Assembly: GCF_023278565.1 (NCBI RefSeq) | Contig: NC_064676.1 | Location: 1,922,001-1,986,000, forward strand | Source of the DNA: Colletotrichum lupini | Lineage: Eukaryota > Ascomycota > Sordariomycetes > Glomerellales > Glomerellaceae | DNA length: 64,000 bases | Direction of reading: 5' to 3' | In this document: one piece after another, positions 60,081 to 64,000 of the stretch | How the letters are laid out: each line of letters begins with the position of its first letter | Position numbering within the stretch: position 1 is the stretch's first letter | The notes under the pieces: model-generated | The model's input: only the letters and a program-made list of their open reading frames with translations | What the model was told of the DNA's origin: nothing | The model's database searches: none | Made by a program: the position numbers and the translations under genes

Positions 60081-62392
60081 ATATATAGTTATAGCTAGTC
60101 GCTACTAATTATAGTATATAGCCTATGGCTATATAGTATAGTAGCCTACTCCCTAATTAAAATTTTATAACGTCCTTATTACTTATATTCCCTAATTATT
60201 TCTTTTAAATATAACGCTATTATAATATAATACTATCGTAATTATTATAAATATATTATTTAAAATATTTTATAATAATTATAATTATTATATTTAATAA
60301 TATAATATTTTAATAATAAGTTACTAAGTTATTCCCATAATTTAGCGTTAAGATTACGGAGTACCCTTTTATAAATTATCTTTTACTCGTCGTTAAGAAT
60401 TGTTATATTAGTTATTTTTATTATATAGTCTGCTTTTTTTTTTCTTTTCTTTTTTATATTTCTTATTAAAAAAGAATTATTTTCGCTTTATTATTTATTA
60501 TCGTTTTAATAATAATCTTTTATATAAACTTATAAAATTCTTTATTATTATCCTAAACTAGGGTTATATTATATTATAAAATTATATCCCTAAGCTTTTT
60601 TTTTTAATTAGTAATTACTTTAATTATTTTAAAAGTAAGTATTAAGGCCCGGGAGTCGTACTGATAGTTCGAAGTACTAACCTTTATTATTTATAAATAA
60701 TAAGAAGCGTATTTAATATATTATCGTATTTAGGCTCTATAAAATTATAAACGGTAAAGTATTTTAATAACTTAATTTAATTAAAATAGTTCTACTAACT
60801 TTTTAACGGGCTAAGGCTATATAAATATATTACTATTACGATTTCCTTAGCTATTACCTCCTTTTTAATAATCTTATATAAAGCTCTATATATAGGATAT
60901 AATAATAAATTACTTTTTTTTTTAGCTATTTATAAGTATTTAATAAAGAGTTATTATAATTAAAATTTTATTAAACTCTAAGAAAATAATATTATCTAAG
61001 TTATTATTAAAGAATACTATAGCGTAATATAAGTTATTATAATTCTTTTTATATAGCCGACCTCGTTATATTAATTTAGGAATTAAGTAATACTACTTAG
61101 GCGTTATTTTATTTAAAATAAATATATTTAAATTAATTTTAATTAGTTATACTAGGGGATTATTAAGAGTTAGCTTTAAGGGTACGGGTATTTTTTTTAG
61201 TAAATCGTTTTAAAGAGGATTTTTTTATAAAGTTATTATTTTTAGCTTTTTATTACTTATATTCTTTATTCTTTTAGTTTTACGTTTTGTTTTATTAATA
61301 GCTTTTCGTTAAATAAAATACCGTTACTAGATTTTTTTTTATTAAACTCTTTATTACTAATCCCTTTTTTAATTTTTAAAAAATTATTATCGTTATTTAA
61401 TAATAACTTCGTACTATTAGCTTTTTTATTTTTAATTTCTAACTTTATAAATAATAAGTTATTATTAATTATAATCGGGGTTTAAGTTATTATTTTCTCT
61501 AGTTAAGATAATAGCTTCTTATTTATTTAATTTTAGATTCTTTAAGTAGTATTATTTAGCGTTATAAATAGTTAAGTATTAAATATTCTAAGTCTTTTAA
61601 GAAGTAGGTTTATAATAAATAAGTTATATATATTAAATAAACTAATAAATCCTTTATATTTAGTTTTAAGTCTAGGGTCCTCTTTATTTACTAAGTCGTT
61701 ATCCTCGTTTTTTACTTTAAGTAGTCCGTCGTTTTTACTCTTAATAACTAGCGAGTATTATAATAACTTAGAAGCGTTCGTATAATTAATATTAAAAGTT
61801 ATTAGATTATTAGGATTATTAATAAACGTTTAGTTAGTACTTTTTTTATTATATACCTAACTAGCTAAGTTAGTAAGGCTATTATTAGTCTTATTTAGTT
61901 ATACTATTTTAATATAAGTATATAGAGGGGAAAAAAAAAGTATAGCTAAAGTGGGCGGAGATAAGGTTTAAATAGCTAGCTATAAGTAATATAAAGTCGA
62001 GATTAAATAGTAAGTTCGATTTTTAGCTTTAAGTAGGTACTTAAAATTAAGAATAATTAATACTATCCTTTATTATAAAAAGGAATTATTATTTAGCTAA
62101 ATTAAATATTCTTCTTTTTATAATAGTAAATACCTCGTTATAATAATTTTATAAAGAAGTTCTAGTTATTACGAAAGGGAACTCGAGGTAGGTCGGAACG
62201 TTATTATATTAACCTAATTAACTAAAGACTTAACGTAAAAAGGGAAAAAATAGAATAGTAAGTAGAAGCTAGTAAGCTAGCCCTTTGGGCCTAGCGGTCT
62301 AGCTCGTTACGTAATTACTAAGAGCTTAGCCTCGTAGCCTAAGGCTAAGCTATAGGGCCTATAAGGCCTTAGTACTTATTATTATAATATTA
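60081..62392. mobile_element. RIP-degraded AT-rich repeat, unidentified, with probable LTR at its right end
   Basis: TpA is greatly over-represented and CpA/TpG nearly absent on both strands, the mark of repeat-induced point mutation. There is no ORF of useful length. I could not identify a coding remnant left of about 62.1 kb. The right end, up to 62392, directly abuts a purine tract (minus strand) and begins TAATATTAT on that strand, as expected for an LTR whose terminal TG was changed to TA. It also contains a perfect 10-bp hairpin. Confidence 0.6.
62323..62351. repeat. Perfect 10-bp inverted repeat with 9-nt loop
   Basis: AGCTTAGCCT and AGGCTAAGCT are exact reverse complements separated by nine bases, inside the probable LTR. 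The stem has survived mutation of the surrounding sequence. Confidence 0.7.
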
Positions 62393-64000
62393 CCCCCCCC
62401 TCTATACTAGAGGGCGCTATTTATAATATTAAAAAAATAAACTTCTAAATTACTCTTTATTTTAGCGAATCTATAGCTATAATTACTATTATTATATTAT
62501 TATCCTCTTTTAATAATAATAAATCGCTAGCCGCGGTAGCTTCTATTTATATATTTAAGTTCCGTAGCGGGCCCTTAGTAGTTAGGTATTAGTAATAGAA
62601 CGCTTAGAGCGCCGCTAGTATATATCTAAAGCTCTTTATATTATACTAAGTCGGATCCGTATCGTACCCCTTTTAATCCGCTTAGTACTATAGTTTTCCT
62701 TTATATAAGCATAATTTAACGACCTCTAAGACCTCGTACTCTAGTTCGTTATTATTATTAATAATTAGTAATAGCGGGTCTTAGTTCTATTTAAGTAATA
62801 GGTCGTTAATAACCTTTTTTAGCTTATTTAAGTAGAAGACCGGGTATACTTAGCTACTTACTAATAGTTCTATAATCTATATACCCCCCTATCCGGTATT
62901 AATAATAAGCTATAGCCCGGCTTATAGCTATTATAGTTTATTCGTATCGGCGGACTTTTAATACGAGGTATTAATAAAGACCCGGTCTCTTAGCTTTAGG
63001 TCGTCCGGGCGCTAGTAGTAGTTAGTATACTTTTTATATCGTACCTAAGCGACCTTTATATTACCCTTAGTAGTCTCCTAGGCCTCGTATATCCCTTAGG
63101 CTATACGCTACGTATTAATATAATTTAGCTTTTCTTTTATAGAGCCGAATTAGCGGGTTTATTTAAACTAATTAAAAAAGAGCCGTAGCTAATAACCGAA
63201 TTCTATTTTATATAATAATAGCCCTATAGTCTTACTAAGCTAAGTAGTATAGGTAAAGTCGACCGTAGGTAGTATATTACTTTAGTTATTTTAATATTAG
63301 TTAATTAATAGTCTTAACTATTATAGGATATATTAGTTTAGTACTTCTATTTAGCCGTCTATTTAGGGGTAGTCGGCCGTTAATAGCTATAGCTTAACCC
63401 CGTAAATCTTATAAAGTTCCCTCTAGAAGTTAGAGATAAATTAGGGGCCTTAGTTTAATATAATAGTCTTTAGTAAGCCGAAGATAAGTAGTACCCGTTC
63501 GTAAAATATTTAGCTTATATCTTTTATTATAATAGTTTTATAATAAGGAATAAACATCGCCCTCTTACCTAGGCGGTCTATTACTACCTAAATATTATCG
63601 AATCCTTTTTAATTAGTAGGGATAGTTATAAAGTTAATAAAAATGTGCTACTACGGGTAGTTAGGTACTAAAAGTAGCCTTAGCTCCCCCGGGGGCTTGT
63701 CGCGCGGCTTTTATAATTAGTAATAGGTATAATAGTTCTATATATATTAATAAGTATTTACTATTAGGCCCGGCTAGTAGTATTACTACTTAATTATTTT
63801 TATAACCTTATTATGCCCTAGGTAGGCGAGGAGCTTTTATTTATAGACCTCGCAAATAACTATAATATAAAGGTTCTCTTTTTTAAGTATTACGAGCTTC
63901 CTATTTATTATTAGTAATCCGTTATTTTAAATAAATTAGTACTCGCGCCCTTCGGCCGCTAGCGCTCGTATTAGCGCAAGGGACGCTATAATAAGGTCTT
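62393..64000 (-). pseudogene. RIP-mutated Ty3/gypsy chromovirus pol gene (3' part)
   Basis: Read on the minus strand, this degraded DNA still shows the 3' end of a Ty3/gypsy polyprotein, running off the right edge. In order: a zinc-binding/integrase N-terminal region (about 63960-63690; as-is pieces NGLLII, KKENL, KPRDKPPGEL), the integrase core (about 63650-63180; VVIDRLGKRAMFIP, RVLLIFGLLKTII), the integrase C-terminal domain (about 63066-62815; RPDDLKLRDRVF), and a chromodomain (about 62780-62570; ELEYEVLEVV, KGYDTDPT). Stops TAA and TAG stand mostly where Gln or Trp is expected, which is what C-to-T change of CpA on either strand would cause. A minus-strand purine tract (AGAGGGGGGGG, 62403-62393) ends the gene, as a polypurine tract should. 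The element is dead. Confidence 0.85.

Noticed and set aside
1..64000. CRISPR arrays, bacterial-type operons, or a secondary-metabolite cluster
   Set aside because: No spaced direct-repeat array, every gene has its own promoter and spliceosomal introns, and no polyketide, peptide-synthetase or terpene enzyme is present.

Overview
This is a nuclear chromosome segment from a filamentous ascomycete, most likely a Sordariomycete. Genes are split by short introns of about 50-165 bp with GT..AG ends and CTAAC/CTGAC-type branch sites. The protein set includes a PalC pH regulator and an Erv46 cargo receptor, promoters are pyrimidine-rich, and the right end carries the signature of repeat-induced point mutation (RIP). 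I rebuilt exon structures by hand; in all 16 genes the exon lengths sum to a multiple of three. The genus cannot be fixed from what I can see.

Layout, left to right: ARPC2 (-), UTP12/DIP2 (+), ALG6 (-), PalC (+), an aldehyde-dehydrogenase homologue with a damaged active site (+), ERV46 (-), CSTF64/RNA15 (+), a 7.3 kb stretch with no recognisable gene, a Sel1-repeat protein (+), proteasome beta2/PUP1 (-), NUP159 (+), ribosomal protein eL33 (-), glucose-6-phosphate dehydrogenase (+), MED14/RGR1 (+), protoporphyrinogen oxidase/HEM14 (-), NAB2 (-), and a secreted GH20 hexosaminidase (+). From about 60.05 kb to the right edge lies AT-rich DNA with no ORFs. Its right-hand 1.6 kb can still be read on the minus strand as a RIP-mutated Ty3/gypsy chromovirus pol gene (zinc-binding region, integrase core, integrase C-terminus, chromodomain).

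The genes are mostly single-copy housekeeping genes that do not form a pathway cluster. They cover actin nucleation, rRNA processing, N-glycan assembly, ER-Golgi cycling, mRNA 3'-end formation and export, proteolysis, NADPH supply, transcription and haem synthesis. Head-to-head and tail-to-tail pairs alternate. I found no secondary-metabolite cluster, CRISPR array, plasmid or prophage-like feature, and no convincing new multi-gene system. The best leads are the aldehyde-dehydrogenase homologue with two altered catalytic positions, a repeated PLPPDF motif in Nup159, a 10-nt micro-exon in the eL33 gene, a 5' splice-site consensus lying across the G6PD stop codon, and the sharp RIP boundary.
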